64,000 nt of DNA, from NCBI GenBank assembly GCA_009695095.1, contig SIBQ01000001.1:126501-190500 (forward strand). The letters are read 5' to 3'. Source of the DNA: Lacunisphaera sp. Lineage in GTDB: Bacteria > Verrucomicrobiota > Verrucomicrobiia > Opitutales > Opitutaceae. A model generated the notes under the pieces. That model was not told the DNA's origin and made no database searches. It saw only the letters and a list, made by a program, of their open reading frames with translations. The stretch's first letter is position 1, and each line of letters begins with the position of its first letter. This document shows positions 26,253 through 34,909 of the stretch, piece after piece. The translations under genes were made by a program, and so were the position numbers.

Positions 26253-27116
26253 TTACTTGTCGGCCGGCGCCGGAGCCGCGGGCGCTTTTGTCGCATCCTT
26301 GGCGCTGAGCAGCTCAGCCTCGAAGACGAGGGTGGCCCCGGGCGGGATGGCCTGGTTGCCCACGTCGCCATAGGCCAACAATGACGGGATGTAGAGTTTG
26401 ATTTTACCGCCCACCCCGATCTTCTGCAGGCCTTCAAACATCCCGGTGATGACGCCGTCAGGATGCTGCTGGCTGACGGGCTGCAGGACAAACTCGTAGG
26501 GCTTGCCGCTCTCCACCGAGTTCTCAAACGGCTGCCCGTTGGTGAACGAGCCTGTGTAATGGATGGCGAGCTGCTGGCCGATATTCGGCATCGCGCCCGT
26601 GCCCGCCTTGAGAATCTCGTAGCGCAAACCACTGGGCAGTTCGACGACGCTCTTGTTTTCCTTGAGCTTGGCGAAGAACGCCTGGCCTTCGGCGAGGTTC
26701 TGAAACCGCAGCTTGGTGAAGAACGCCTCCTGTTTCTTGCCCATGAACTCCCGGAGCTGGTCTTGAATCTGCTTCGGGTCGTAGGGCAGCTCCTTGTTGT
26801 TTAGCGCCAGACCAATGCCGCGGACCATGGCCTCTATCTGGGCGGGCGTGAACTCGAAGGCCTCCACTTGATTAACCAGGCGCGACTGCAGAATGAAGAT
26901 ATAGCCGAAAGCCTCCAGCAGTTGGGCATCGGTGAATTTGACCACGGCGGGTGCAGCCGGGGCCGCCGCCGGAGCGGACACGGGGGTCTTCGCGGGAGCG
27001 GCCGGGGTGCCACTCGAGACACCAGGGACATTGAATTTGACCGGGTCCTCGGCGGACGCGGCGACCAGCAGGCCCAGACTGAAGAGGCCGGCACTAATTT
27101 TGGATGGGGATTTCAT
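26253..27116 (-). CDS. FKBP-type peptidyl-prolyl isomerase, exported
   Basis: A 287-residue folding enzyme. A signal peptide (SAGLFSLGLLVAASAE) lies at residues 6-23, then a Pro/Ala-rich linker to 60, an FKBP N-terminal dimerisation-like helical region (QLLEAFGYIFILQSRLVNQVEAF to QAFFAKLKENKSV) and an FKBP C-domain from about 160. The isomerase core shows GAMPNIGQQLAIHYTGSFTNGQPFENS, GVITGMFEGLQKIGVGGKIKLYIPSLLAYG and a closing LVFEAELL, all standard. It resembles FkpA/Mip periplasmic isomerases. A low-complexity Ala/Pro tail ends the protein. Confidence 0.92.
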   Translation of the reverse strand: MKSPSKISAGLFSLGLLVAASAEDPVKFNVPGVSSGTPAAPAKTPVSAPAAAPAAPAVVKFTDAQLLEAFGYIFILQSRLVNQVEAFEFTPAQIEAMVRGIGLALNNKELPYDPKQIQDQLREFMGKKQEAFFTKLRFQNLAEGQAFFAKLKENKSVVELPSGLRYEILKAGTGAMPNIGQQLAIHYTGSFTNGQPFENSVESGKPYEFVLQPVSQQHPDGVITGMFEGLQKIGVGGKIKLYIPSLLAYGDVGNQAIPPGATLVFEAELLSAKDATKAPAAPAPADK

Positions 27117-27290
27117 TGCGAGGAGTTAAGCCCGATTAGGAAACGGCCCGGGCGGTTTTGTGCCGTAAAAACGCCGGAATTTGGCGTCCGCCGGTCAAAA
27201 ATCAACCCCTTTGGCGATGAATATTTGCGCGGCTCCCGGCGCAGCCGGGGCTTGTCAGCCTCCCCAACCTCCCCAAGGCTGGCCAATCCC

Positions 27291-29198
27291 ATGAACGAAA
27301 ACCAATTCTGGCACAGCACTGACGGCCAGATTTTGACGGTAAAGAGCAAGGGCGGCGACAAGGTCGCCCTGACCCTCGTTTTCTGGCCGCGCCACCCCGC
27401 CGAGATGGACTTCCTCAAGACGCACCTCGCCAGCCTCCATTTCACCGAGCGCAGCTCGCTCGCCCGCATCGGCATCGAGATGCACCTGCAGGGGGCACCG
27501 GCCGTCGAGGGCAACCGCCTCGTGCTCGCCGCCGACGCCTTCATTTTCGACGCCAACTTTCCCCACGCCAGCTACTGGAAGAAGCTGCTGCGCCCCGGCA
27601 TGCCCGTGGGCCGGCTGTTCTACGCGCCCGCCGCCGCCCAGCTCTCCACCGGCGAAATCTGGGCGGCCATCAAGGCCAACGGCCTCAAGCTGCCCAACAC
27701 CATCAGCATCGACTCGCACGGCCGCGTCTTCCTCACGCCGCACCAGGTCAGCTATACGCTTTCTCCCAAGCTCCAGCGGCTCAACTTCGAGCACATCGTC
27801 AGCGGCAACGCCGGCCGCATGTTTCTCGACAAGGTCCAGGTCCGTCACGACGCCTCCCCCCTCACGATCCCGCCGCGCTCCGGCATTCTCACCAGTTGCT
27901 CCATGTATCTGAAGGAGCACTATGTAGTGCTCAACCAGGGCGAGGGCAACTTCGGCCTCCACACCAGCGCCGTCCTGCTCGATCCCATCAAGACTTTCGG
28001 CACGAATGTCATGCTCGAGATCTACAACACCGGCGGCCAGCCGGTGGTGAACCCGATGGTGTCGGTCGACATTTTCCGCGCCCCGCCGTTCTCGGATCCC
28101 GAGGTCAAGACGCTCACCAAGAAACGCCAGCGCCTGCTCTCCACCGCGAGCCAGCTCTTTGAGTGCCTCGACCACCATCCGCCCCTCGACTTCCCCGAGC
28201 CCACCCCGAAGACCAAAATCACCGTCCGCGGCCAGAGCGCCACGATGGAAAACCGCAGCGTGCTCGTCCGCGCCGGCGAGGATTTGAAAAAAAGCCTCCC
28301 GGCCTTCCCCAGCGGCATCGGCTGCCACACGATGATCCAGGCGCTCGACAACGCGCCGGCCGACGCCGACACGCTCATCATCGATTATTTCCCCGACCTC
28401 CTCGAGCACATCGAGCTCCTCACCCGCATCGGCGACGTGAAACTCAAGCGCATCATCTTCCGCAAGGCCTCGCGCACCCACGGCTATTTCCTCTCCAGCA
28501 ACGCCCACGCCCGTCTCGACACCTACCAGGCCATCGGCGTGCAGGCCTACTGGTATGACGAACTCACCAAGGAAATCTACCTGCACGTCTACAAGAAGGA
28601 GCACGGTTTCTTCGTCCGCGAGGAGCTGGCGCGCAAATTCCAGGAGACCACCCTGCTGGCCTTTTACGGCTCGGCCGTCGGACTCGACCAGGCCGATACC
28701 GAGCGCATCACCCGCCTCGTCGAGCAACTCACCGGTTTCATCGGCCCCAACGTCGGCGTGCTCACAGGCGGCGGCGGCGGGGTCATGCGCCTGGCGACCG
28801 ACTCGGCGCGCAACAAGGGCGCGCTGACCGGCGCCTGTTTCCTCGAGCTCGAGGCGGAGAAGCTCGAGCTCGGCGTGGATTTTTTCAACACCTTCCAGGA
28901 AAGCTCGCGTCACTTCCGTCAGAAATGGTTTGAGGCGACGGATTTTTGCATCTTCAACGTTGGCGGCGTGGGCACGCTTGAGGAAATCGGCATCGAGATG
29001 TGCAACCTCAAGCTCGGCATCCGCCCCCGCACCCCCTACGTGTTCTTCAACGCCAAATTCTGGAGCGACCTCCGCCGCCAGGTCCGCGCGATGATCAACA
29101 CCAAGCGCGCCCCCGCCTGGATGGCCGACTACCTCCTCTTCACTGACGACCCCGACGAAGTCGTCAGATTCTACCGGAAGACCCTGCAGGTGCTGTGA
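27291..29198 (+). CDS. LOG-domain protein with large N-terminal region
   Basis: A 635-residue protein from ATG 27291. Residues from about 455 to the end form a Rossmann fold of the LOG/lysine-decarboxylase-like family: LAFYGSAVGLDQADTERI, LTGGGGGVMRLATDSARNKG and FNVGGVGTLEEIGIEMCNLKLG, the last replacing the usual PGGxGTxxE with VGGVGTLEE. LOG proteins cleave ribose from nucleotide monophosphates or bind nucleotides. The first 450 residues include two similar sections (FPHASYWKKLLRPG, GILTSCSMYLKEHYVVLNQGEG) and no recognised fold. It starts after a heptamer-type stretch with no Shine-Dalgarno. Function of the long form is unknown. Confidence 0.7.
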   Translation: MNENQFWHSTDGQILTVKSKGGDKVALTLVFWPRHPAEMDFLKTHLASLHFTERSSLARIGIEMHLQGAPAVEGNRLVLAADAFIFDANFPHASYWKKLLRPGMPVGRLFYAPAAAQLSTGEIWAAIKANGLKLPNTISIDSHGRVFLTPHQVSYTLSPKLQRLNFEHIVSGNAGRMFLDKVQVRHDASPLTIPPRSGILTSCSMYLKEHYVVLNQGEGNFGLHTSAVLLDPIKTFGTNVMLEIYNTGGQPVVNPMVSVDIFRAPPFSDPEVKTLTKKRQRLLSTASQLFECLDHHPPLDFPEPTPKTKITVRGQSATMENRSVLVRAGEDLKKSLPAFPSGIGCHTMIQALDNAPADADTLIIDYFPDLLEHIELLTRIGDVKLKRIIFRKASRTHGYFLSSNAHARLDTYQAIGVQAYWYDELTKEIYLHVYKKEHGFFVREELARKFQETTLLAFYGSAVGLDQADTERITRLVEQLTGFIGPNVGVLTGGGGGVMRLATDSARNKGALTGACFLELEAEKLELGVDFFNTFQESSRHFRQKWFEATDFCIFNVGGVGTLEEIGIEMCNLKLGIRPRTPYVFFNAKFWSDLRRQVRAMINTKRAPAWMADYLLFTDDPDEVVRFYRKTLQVL

Positions 29199-29254
29199 CG
29201 AAATCGGGTCTGAGCTCCAGGTCATGGAGTCCAGAGGTAAGATAAAAATGTTTC

Positions 29255-29290
29255 CCCCCGAGACCCCGGAACCTAGAACCTAGCACCTTC
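29255..29290. repeat. Heptamer tract before purD
   Basis: The units AACCTAG, AACCTAG, CACCTTC run directly into the purD ATG, after a CCCCCCGAGACCCCGG stretch. No Shine-Dalgarno is present between tract and start. Confidence 0.6.
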
Positions 29291-30577
29291 ATGGCACTTC
29301 CATCCTCCGTCCTCGTCGTCGGCTCCGGCGGGCGCGAGCACGCTCTCATCAAGTCGCTCGCGGCCTCGTCCGGCCAACCCCGCCTGCTGTGCGCCCCGGG
29401 TAACGCCGGGATCGCGTCGGAAGCCGCCTGCTTCCCCGTCGCGGTCGACGACCTCGCCGGGCTCGTTGCGCTCGCGCAGCGCGAGCAGGTCGGGTTCGTC
29501 GTCGTCGGACCCGAGGTGCCGCTCTCGCTCGGCCTAGCGGACAAACTCATCGCCGCCGGCATTCCGGTTTACGGGCCCAAGGCCGACGGCGCCCGGCTCG
29601 AAGCCTCCAAGATTTTCACGAAGGAAATTTTGCTGAAACATAAAATTCCCACCGCGCCGGCTGGAATTTTCAGCGATGTCGCCCCCGCCCTCGCCTATCT
29701 GAAAAAACGCAGCGCACCGATTGTCATCAAGGCTGACGGACTCGCCGCCGGTAAGGGTGTCGTGGTTGCACAATCGTTGGCCGAGGCGGAGACCGCCGTG
29801 CGCGACATGCTCGGCGGAAAATTCGGCGCGAGCGGCAAACAGATCCTCATCGAGGACTGCTTGTTCGGCGAAGAGACCTCGCTGCTCGTCATCGTGTCGG
29901 GCCGCGACTACGTCATCCTGCCGACAGCCCAGGATCACAAGCGCATCGGCGACGGCGACACCGGCCCGAACACCGGCGGCATGGGCGCCTACTCGCCCGC
30001 CGAGGTCGTCACGCCCGCGCTGCTCCAGCGCATTGACCGCGAAATCGTCCGCCCTTCCGTCGACGCGATCGCCGTCGAGGGCATCGAATTCCGTGGCACG
30101 CTCTTCATCGGGATCATGCTCACGCCGGGCGGCCCAAGTGTGCTCGAATACAACACCCGCTTCGGCGATCCCGAGACGCAGGTCGTGCTGCCGCGCCTGT
30201 CCACCGACCTGCTCGCGCTCCTCTGGGCCGCCACCCGGGGTGAATTGCGCGGCTTCAAGCCGGACGTGAAGCCCGATTACGCGGTGTGCGTGGTTGTTGC
30301 CGCCAAGGGATATCCGGACAGTTACGCCAAGAATGACGTGATCACTCTTCCTCCCACCTCCTCCCTCCCGCCTCAGACCTTCATCTACCATGCCGGCACG
30401 GCTAGGAACGCCGCGGGACAGATCGTGACCAACGGCGGCCGCGTGCTCGGCGTCACCGCCCTTGGGGCTACCTTGCGCGAGGCCACCGCCCGCGCTTATG
30501 CCGCTTGCGACCAGCTGCAATGCGCGTCCAAATACTTTCGCCGCGACATCGGCGCCCGCCAGCTCAACCGCTTATGA
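29291..30577 (+). CDS. purD: Phosphoribosylamine-glycine ligase
   Basis: A 428-residue ATP-grasp enzyme of normal length for the second step of purine synthesis. [15 protein letters not shown] at the start, [13 protein letters not shown] near 76, [13 protein letters not shown] near 145 and [25 protein letters not shown] near 215 are diagnostic. [16 protein letters not shown] near 285 completes the metal site. A heptamer tract inserts Pro/Ser-rich residues ([11 protein letters not shown]) between TLPP and YHAGTA near residue 355, where other PurD proteins are shorter. Its stop TGA overlaps the ATG of the next gene. Confidence 0.95.
   Translation: MALPSSVLVVGSGGREHALIKSLAASSGQPRLLCAPGNAGIASEAACFPVAVDDLAGLVALAQREQVGFVVVGPEVPLSLGLADKLIAAGIPVYGPKADGARLEASKIFTKEILLKHKIPTAPAGIFSDVAPALAYLKKRSAPIVIKADGLAAGKGVVVAQSLAEAETAVRDMLGGKFGASGKQILIEDCLFGEETSLLVIVSGRDYVILPTAQDHKRIGDGDTGPNTGGMGAYSPAEVVTPALLQRIDREIVRPSVDAIAVEGIEFRGTLFIGIMLTPGGPSVLEYNTRFGDPETQVVLPRLSTDLLALLWAATRGELRGFKPDVKPDYAVCVVVAAKGYPDSYAKNDVITLPPTSSLPPQTFIYHAGTARNAAGQIVTNGGRVLGVTALGATLREATARAYAACDQLQCASKYFRRDIGARQLNRL
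30345..30379. repeat. Heptamer tract inside purD
   Basis: Five 7-mers of the TCCTCCC/TCCCGCC type lie in frame and encode the [11 protein letters not shown] insertion in the C-terminal domain. The 35-bp array is not a multiple of 3, so the flanks must compensate. Confidence 0.6.
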
Positions 30578-31213
30578 GAAAACCTCTCTCCCTGTTCTCA
30601 ATTCTCTGTGCTCTGTCCTCTGTTTCGGCCACCGCCACCGAGCTGACCGACCTGGGCCAGGGTTTGTCCTATCTGCGCGTCCATTCCCTCGGTGACTCGG
30701 AGAAAGCCCTGCGCTTCGCCGTGCCCGGGGCGGGTGCTCTCGTGCTCGACCTGCGCCATGCCACGACAAGCGACGATGATGTCGAAGCCTTGAAGGTCGC
30801 GCTATCCGGCCAGCACCCCGTTGTTCATTTTGGTCAGCCCTGCGACACCCTCAGTGATCGTAACGGCGATCGCCCAGACGTCCGCACTGACATTGGGCGC
30901 ACCGGGCTCGGCGCCCGCGCCCAACGTCGTGGTGCAGACTGCCGCCGCAGCCGACCGACGCGCTTATGACGCGCTGGAAACCGGCACCCCTCTCGCCACA
31001 CTCATCTCCGGCAAAGTTGAGAAGGATCGCTTTGATGAGGCGACGCTCGTGAAGGAGTTCAAGAACGGCAACCCCGATGCCTCGCCCCCGCCTCTGCCCG
31101 ACCCCACGGCACTCAAGTCCGCGGCGGCCCCGGAGAAGCTGGTTCCGCTGACCGACCGTGTGCTGCAGCGTGCCGTGCATCTGCACAGGGCCGGGCTGGT
31201 TCTGCGTCGCTGA
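30574..31213 (+). pseudogene. Frameshifted gene for a small exported protein
   Basis: ATG 30574 opens a frame with a signal peptide (LSLFSILCALSSVSATA) and continues to about residue 80 (DVEALKVALSGQHP). There it loses sense and later stops at 30969. The frame one base over resumes at 30821 with LFILVSPATPSVIV and runs to a TGA at 31213, giving ALTLGAPGSAPAPNVVVQT and a charged C-terminus. Joining the two near 30818 yields about 213 residues with one smooth composition, so one inserted base (perhaps in CCCC) is the likely cause. A sequencing error is possible. Its signal peptide is encoded by a heptamer tract. No family is recognised. Confidence 0.65.
30584..30627. repeat. Heptamer tract encoding a signal peptide
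   Basis: Units such as TCTGTGC, TCTGTCC, TCTGTTT with 7-bp spacing form the hydrophobic core of the exported protein starting at 30574. Confidence 0.65.
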
Positions 31214-31215
31214 TC

Positions 31216-31290
31216 GCGGGGCGTTTCTTTGTGTTTCCGCGCTTTCTGCCTTTAGCTCACAGCCTAAAGCTTCCAGCTTAGTACTTAATA
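31216..31290. repeat. Heptamer tract before the phosphatase gene
   Basis: About ten consecutive degenerate 7-mers (TTCTTTG, TGTTTCC, GCGCTTT, CTGCCTT, TAGCTCA, CAGCCTA, AAGCTTC, CAGCTTA, GTACTTA) run into the ATG at 31291. The CTAAAGC and GCTTTAG-like parts form an inverted pair. Confidence 0.75.
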
Positions 31291-31776
31291 ATGCCCGCGT
31301 CCGGTCACATTCTTATTGTTTGCACCGGCAACATCTGCCGCAGCCCGATGGGCGAGGGTCTGCTCAAGCACGCGCTCTCCGGCCAGCCCGAGCCGTTGAA
31401 ATCAATCCGGGTCGTCTCCGCCGGCGTCGCGGCCCGCACCGGCGGGGCGATCTCGGAAAACTCCGTCATCGCCCTCAAGAATGCCGGCATCGACATCAGC
31501 GGCCAGCGCAGCCAGGCCCTCACCCAGAAGTTGCTCGACGATGCCCTCGTGGTCTTCGGCATGACTGAGTCGCACCGGGCCATCATCCAGCTGCGCGCCC
31601 GCCCCATCCCGCCCCAGCTCTACCTGTTCCGTGAGTTCCTGCCGCCACCCGCCGAGAGGGAGATCGGCGACCCCTACGGCGGCCCGCTCAAGCTCTACGA
31701 GACCTGCCGCGACGAGATGGTCGAGGCCATCCCCATCCTCATCGCCTTTCTTAAGACACTTGTTCACCAAAAATAA
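31291..31776 (+). CDS. Low-molecular-weight protein-tyrosine phosphatase
   Basis: A 161-residue enzyme of normal family length. The P-loop VCTGNICRSPM at 10-20 supplies nucleophile Cys11 and Arg17, and DPYGG near 127 supplies the general-acid Asp. In bacteria these phosphatases often remove phosphate from tyrosine-phosphorylated polysaccharide kinases or arsenate-reductase-like substrates; nothing here selects a substrate. It sits downstream of purD and upstream of glyA, with a heptamer tract on either side. The start ATG has no Shine-Dalgarno. Confidence 0.9.
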   Translation: MPASGHILIVCTGNICRSPMGEGLLKHALSGQPEPLKSIRVVSAGVAARTGGAISENSVIALKNAGIDISGQRSQALTQKLLDDALVVFGMTESHRAIIQLRARPIPPQLYLFREFLPPPAEREIGDPYGGPLKLYETCRDEMVEAIPILIAFLKTLVHQK

Positions 31777-31806
31777 ACTTCCTCTCACTCCCGGCTCCCT
31801 GCTCCC

Positions 31807-33075
31807 ATGTCGCTTAACGCCTCCCCGCTCTCGCAACTTGATCCCGCCATTTACGCCGCCATCGCCGGCGAATTCGCCCGGCAGCAGCATCACCTCGAGC
31901 TGATCGCCTCGGAAAATTTCACCTACCCCGCCGTCCTCGAGGCGCAGGGCAGCGTGCTGACCAACAAATACGCCGAGGGCTACCCGGGGAAACGTTGGTA
32001 TGGCGGCTGCGAATTTGTCGACCAGGTCGAGAACCTGGCGATCGCGCGCGCCAAGCAGCTCTTCAACGCCGAGCACGCCAACGTCCAGCCTCATTCCGGC
32101 TCCCAGGCCAATTTCGCCGTCTACACCGCCATGCTCTCGCCGGGCGACAAGATCCTCGGCATGAACCTCAGCCACGGCGGCCACCTCACGCACGGCAACC
32201 CGGCCAATTTTTCCGGCAAGCTATATAACTTCTGCCAATACGGCGTGCACGAGGCCGACGGCCGCATTGACTACGACGAGCTCGCCGCCACCGCCGCGCG
32301 CGAGCAGCCGAAGATGATCACCGTCGGCGCCTCCGCCTACTCGCGCATCATCGACTTCGCGAAAATGGGCGAGATCGCCCGCTCGGCCGGCGCCCTGCTT
32401 TTCGCCGACATTGCGCACATCGCCGGGCTCGTCGCGTCGGGCCACCACCCCTCGCCCTTCCCGCACGCCGACTTTGTCACCACCACCACGCACAAGACGC
32501 TGCGCGGCCCGCGCGGCGGCCTCACGATGTGCAAGGCGGCGCACGCCAAGCTCATTGATTCCGCGGTCTTCCCCGGCGGCCAGGGCGGTCCGCTCATGCA
32601 CATCATCGCCGCCAAGGCCGTGTGCTTCGTCGAGTGCCTCAAGCCGGAGTTCAAGGCCTACAGCGCCCAGGTGATCAAGAATGCGCAGGCGCTCGCCGCC
32701 GGCATGACGCAGCGCGGCCTCAAGATCGTCTCCGGCGGGACGGACAACCACCTGATGCTCGTCGACCTCCGCGCCAAGCTGCCGAATCTCACCGGCAAGG
32801 TCGCGCAGGAGACGCTCGATCGCGCCAACATCACCTGCAACAAGAACGCCGTGCCGTTCGAGACGCGCTCGCCTTTCCAGGCCTCCGGCATCCGGCTCGG
32901 CTCGCCCGCGATGACGACCCGCGGGATGAAGGAAGCCGAGATGGAGGAAATCGCCGGGCTGATTGACGGCGTGCTGGTCGCCATCGGCACCCCGACCGAG
33001 GCCGCCGTTCTCGGCGCCACCAAGGAGAAGGTCATCAAGCTGACGGGCAAATTCCCCCTGCCGTATAAGTTGTAA
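31807..33075 (+). CDS. glyA: Serine hydroxymethyltransferase
   Basis: A 422-residue PLP enzyme that interconverts serine and glycine while loading one-carbon units on tetrahydrofolate. [39 protein letters not shown] near 24-60 is the universal SHMT signature. [11 protein letters not shown] near 95 binds folate/PLP, and [11 protein letters not shown] near 230 contains the PLP lysine. The C-terminal [19 protein letters not shown] stretch matches too. It lies 8 kb from a threonine-aldolase-like gene, so glycine supply may be linked. The start follows a CTCCCGG/CTCCCTG heptamer tract. Confidence 0.96.
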   Translation: MSLNASPLSQLDPAIYAAIAGEFARQQHHLELIASENFTYPAVLEAQGSVLTNKYAEGYPGKRWYGGCEFVDQVENLAIARAKQLFNAEHANVQPHSGSQANFAVYTAMLSPGDKILGMNLSHGGHLTHGNPANFSGKLYNFCQYGVHEADGRIDYDELAATAAREQPKMITVGASAYSRIIDFAKMGEIARSAGALLFADIAHIAGLVASGHHPSPFPHADFVTTTTHKTLRGPRGGLTMCKAAHAKLIDSAVFPGGQGGPLMHIIAAKAVCFVECLKPEFKAYSAQVIKNAQALAAGMTQRGLKIVSGGTDNHLMLVDLRAKLPNLTGKVAQETLDRANITCNKNAVPFETRSPFQASGIRLGSPAMTTRGMKEAEMEEIAGLIDGVLVAIGTPTEAAVLGATKEKVIKLTGKFPLPYKL

Positions 33076-33140
33076 GGTTTAAGTTTTAAGCACCCGACAT
33101 TCCGGCTTAAACTTTATCCCCTTAAACCTTAAAGCTTGTC
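33066..33140. repeat. Heptamer tract between glyA and yjbR-like gene
   Basis: GGTTTAA, GTTTTAA units then CTTAAAC, CCTTAAA, CCTTAAA form an inverted pair around ACCCGACATTCC. The glyA stop lies at its edge. It is very similar to the tract before rmlA. Confidence 0.75.
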
Positions 33141-33144
33141 GCCC

Positions 33145-33498
33145 ATGCGCCTCGACCGGCTCAAGACCTTCGCGCCCTCCCTGCCGCACGCGACATTCGT
33201 GAAGCAGTGGGGCGAGAACCTCGTCTTCAAGATTGGCGGCAAGATGTTCCTGATTGTCTCGCTTGACGGTGAAACCATCGAGGGTTGCGCCTTCAAGTGC
33301 ACGCCGGCCGACTACGCCCGGCTGACCGGCGAGGTCGACGGCGTCATCCCGGCGCGCTACAATATGCTCAAATCCCATTGGGTGCAGCTGGAAGATCCCG
33401 AGGCCCTGGCCGAGACCCAATTCAAGGAGCAGGTCCGCATCGCCTACGATCTGGTGAAGGCCAAACTGCCAAAGAAGCTGCAGGCGGAGTTGGCATAA
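33145..33498 (+). CDS. MmcQ/YjbR family protein
   Basis: A 117-residue protein from ATG 33145. The fold of this family is a small alpha/beta DNA-binding-like domain; the conserved core is visible as VKQWGENLVFKIGGKMFLIVSLDG and LVKAKLPKKL at the end. Conserved H/K residues in the GEVDGVIPARYNMLKSHWVQLE segment match YjbR proteins, which are small, widespread and of uncertain function. It follows glyA and precedes a protease-like lipoprotein, with no functional link apparent. Confidence 0.8.
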   Translation: MRLDRLKTFAPSLPHATFVKQWGENLVFKIGGKMFLIVSLDGETIEGCAFKCTPADYARLTGEVDGVIPARYNMLKSHWVQLEDPEALAETQFKEQVRIAYDLVKAKLPKKLQAELA

Positions 33499-33614
33499 AC
33501 GCTGTGAATCCCGCCCGGCGGGTTGAAACAGGCTTTGCGCGCGGGCTTCTTTCACTCAATCTTCGCCGATTTCCCCTTCTCCTCCTTGAGCCCAACCGCC
33601 GCCAGTCCCGCCGA

Positions 33615-34844
33615 ATGAAGCCGCGTTCCCCCGTTTCGCGCCGCGCACTTCCCCGGCTGGCCAGCAGTGTATTGTTGGCCGCTTACAGCCTGCTCTCCAC
33701 CGGTTGCGCGTCCACGCCGCGACGCACCACGGGTCGGACCCTCGTCGAGGCGAAGAGCACCATCCTGCCCGCCCACATCATCTCCAATTTCTTCGTCGTC
33801 GAGACCAGATGGACCGACGGCCACACCTACCGCTTCCTCCTCGATACCGGCTCGACCGTGACCTACGTGGCACCCGACCTGGCGAAGCGCTTTGCCGTGA
33901 AGGAGCGCAAGGGCACGCCGCCCCGCACCGTGCGCGTGCGCTCGGCCAACGGTGGCGAGATCGAGCTCCCGTCCATCACCCTGCAAAAGCTCACGCTGGC
34001 CGACGCCACGTTCGAGCGGGTGCCCGCCCTCGTCTTTGATTTCGTCGACCTCTCCGGTCACCTCGGCGTGCGGATTGACGGCCTCATCGGCTTCCCGGTT
34101 TTCCGCGATACGCTGCTAACCCTCGACTACCCGGGCGAGCGGCTCGTCATCGCGCCCTACCCGGTCGTGCCACCCCCGGCAGCCAAGCCGTTGCCGCGCA
34201 CCTCGAGCATTGCCTTCAACAACCAGCAGGGCACGCCGCTGATCCCGATCCAGATGGGCAACGAGTCTTTCATTGTGCTCATCGACTCCGGCAGCGACGG
34301 CAGCCTCAGCCTCAACCCCGTGGGCCTGCACCCGCGTTTCGCCAACAGCCCGCGCCTCGGCACGCTCATCTCTTCACTACAGGGCGACCGCCGCCAGCTC
34401 ACCGGCCGGCTCAACCTCGACGTCTTCATCGGCGCACACACCATCAAGAAACCCATTGTGGATCTCACCGACCAACTCTCGTCCATCGGCGGCGAGTTTT
34501 TGCGCCACTTCGTCCTCACCTTCGACCAGCGCCGCAACCGGGTGACCTTCGTGCGCGACGCCGACGGCACCGTGACCATGGGGCCGCGCCGCAGCTCCGG
34601 CCTGTCCTTCGCCCGCTCGCCGGTTTACTGGCGGGTGCTCACCGTCATTCCCGACACTCCCACGGCCCAGCTGCCCGTGCAGACAGGTGATCTCTGCGTC
34701 CGGATCAACGGCGAGCCGGTCGAGAAATGGACCTTCGAACGCTACGCCGCGCTGGTGAAGTCCGCCGCGAAGATCACCCACACTTTCCTGACCGGTGCCC
34801 GGGAAACCGACCTCGAGATCCCGGTGTTCGAGCTGGTGCCGTGA
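33615..34844 (+). CDS. Retropepsin-like aspartic protease lipoprotein with PDZ domain
   Basis: A 409-residue exported protein from ATG 33615. A signal peptide ends in a lipobox (LLSTGC at about 27-32), so it should be acylated and anchored on the cell surface or periplasmic membrane face. Two aspartic-protease half sites are visible: LLDTGSTVTYV near 80 and LIDSGSDGSLS near 223, which together could form a single-chain active site. The C-terminal region (residues 320-409) reads like a PDZ domain, with PVQTGDLCVRINGEPVEKW. Such proteins may process exported substrates. It converges with rsmB across the family A palindromes. Confidence 0.85.
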   Translation: MKPRSPVSRRALPRLASSVLLAAYSLLSTGCASTPRRTTGRTLVEAKSTILPAHIISNFFVVETRWTDGHTYRFLLDTGSTVTYVAPDLAKRFAVKERKGTPPRTVRVRSANGGEIELPSITLQKLTLADATFERVPALVFDFVDLSGHLGVRIDGLIGFPVFRDTLLTLDYPGERLVIAPYPVVPPPAAKPLPRTSSIAFNNQQGTPLIPIQMGNESFIVLIDSGSDGSLSLNPVGLHPRFANSPRLGTLISSLQGDRRQLTGRLNLDVFIGAHTIKKPIVDLTDQLSSIGGEFLRHFVLTFDQRRNRVTFVRDADGTVTMGPRRSSGLSFARSPVYWRVLTVIPDTPTAQLPVQTGDLCVRINGEPVEKWTFERYAALVKSAAKITHTFLTGARETDLEIPVFELVP

Positions 34845-34850
34845 TTGTAG

Positions 34851-34871
34851 GGCGGGATCGCTGATCCCGCC
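34851..34871. terminator. 21-bp palindrome, family A, copy 2
   Basis: Perfect 9-bp arms GGCGGGATC and GATCCCGCC around GCT, seven bases after the stop of the aspartic protease gene. With copy 3 it fills the convergent gap to rsmB. Confidence 0.6.
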
Positions 34872-34879
34872 TATCTCGC

Positions 34880-34900
34880 GGCGGGGTCAGCGACCCCGCC
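34880..34900. terminator. 21-bp palindrome, family A, copy 3
   Basis: Arms GGCGGGGTC and GACCCCGCC around AGC. It differs from copies 1 and 2 by a compensating G/C pair, so pairing is kept while the sequence drifts. Confidence 0.6.
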
Positions 34901-34909
34901 CTGCAGCTT

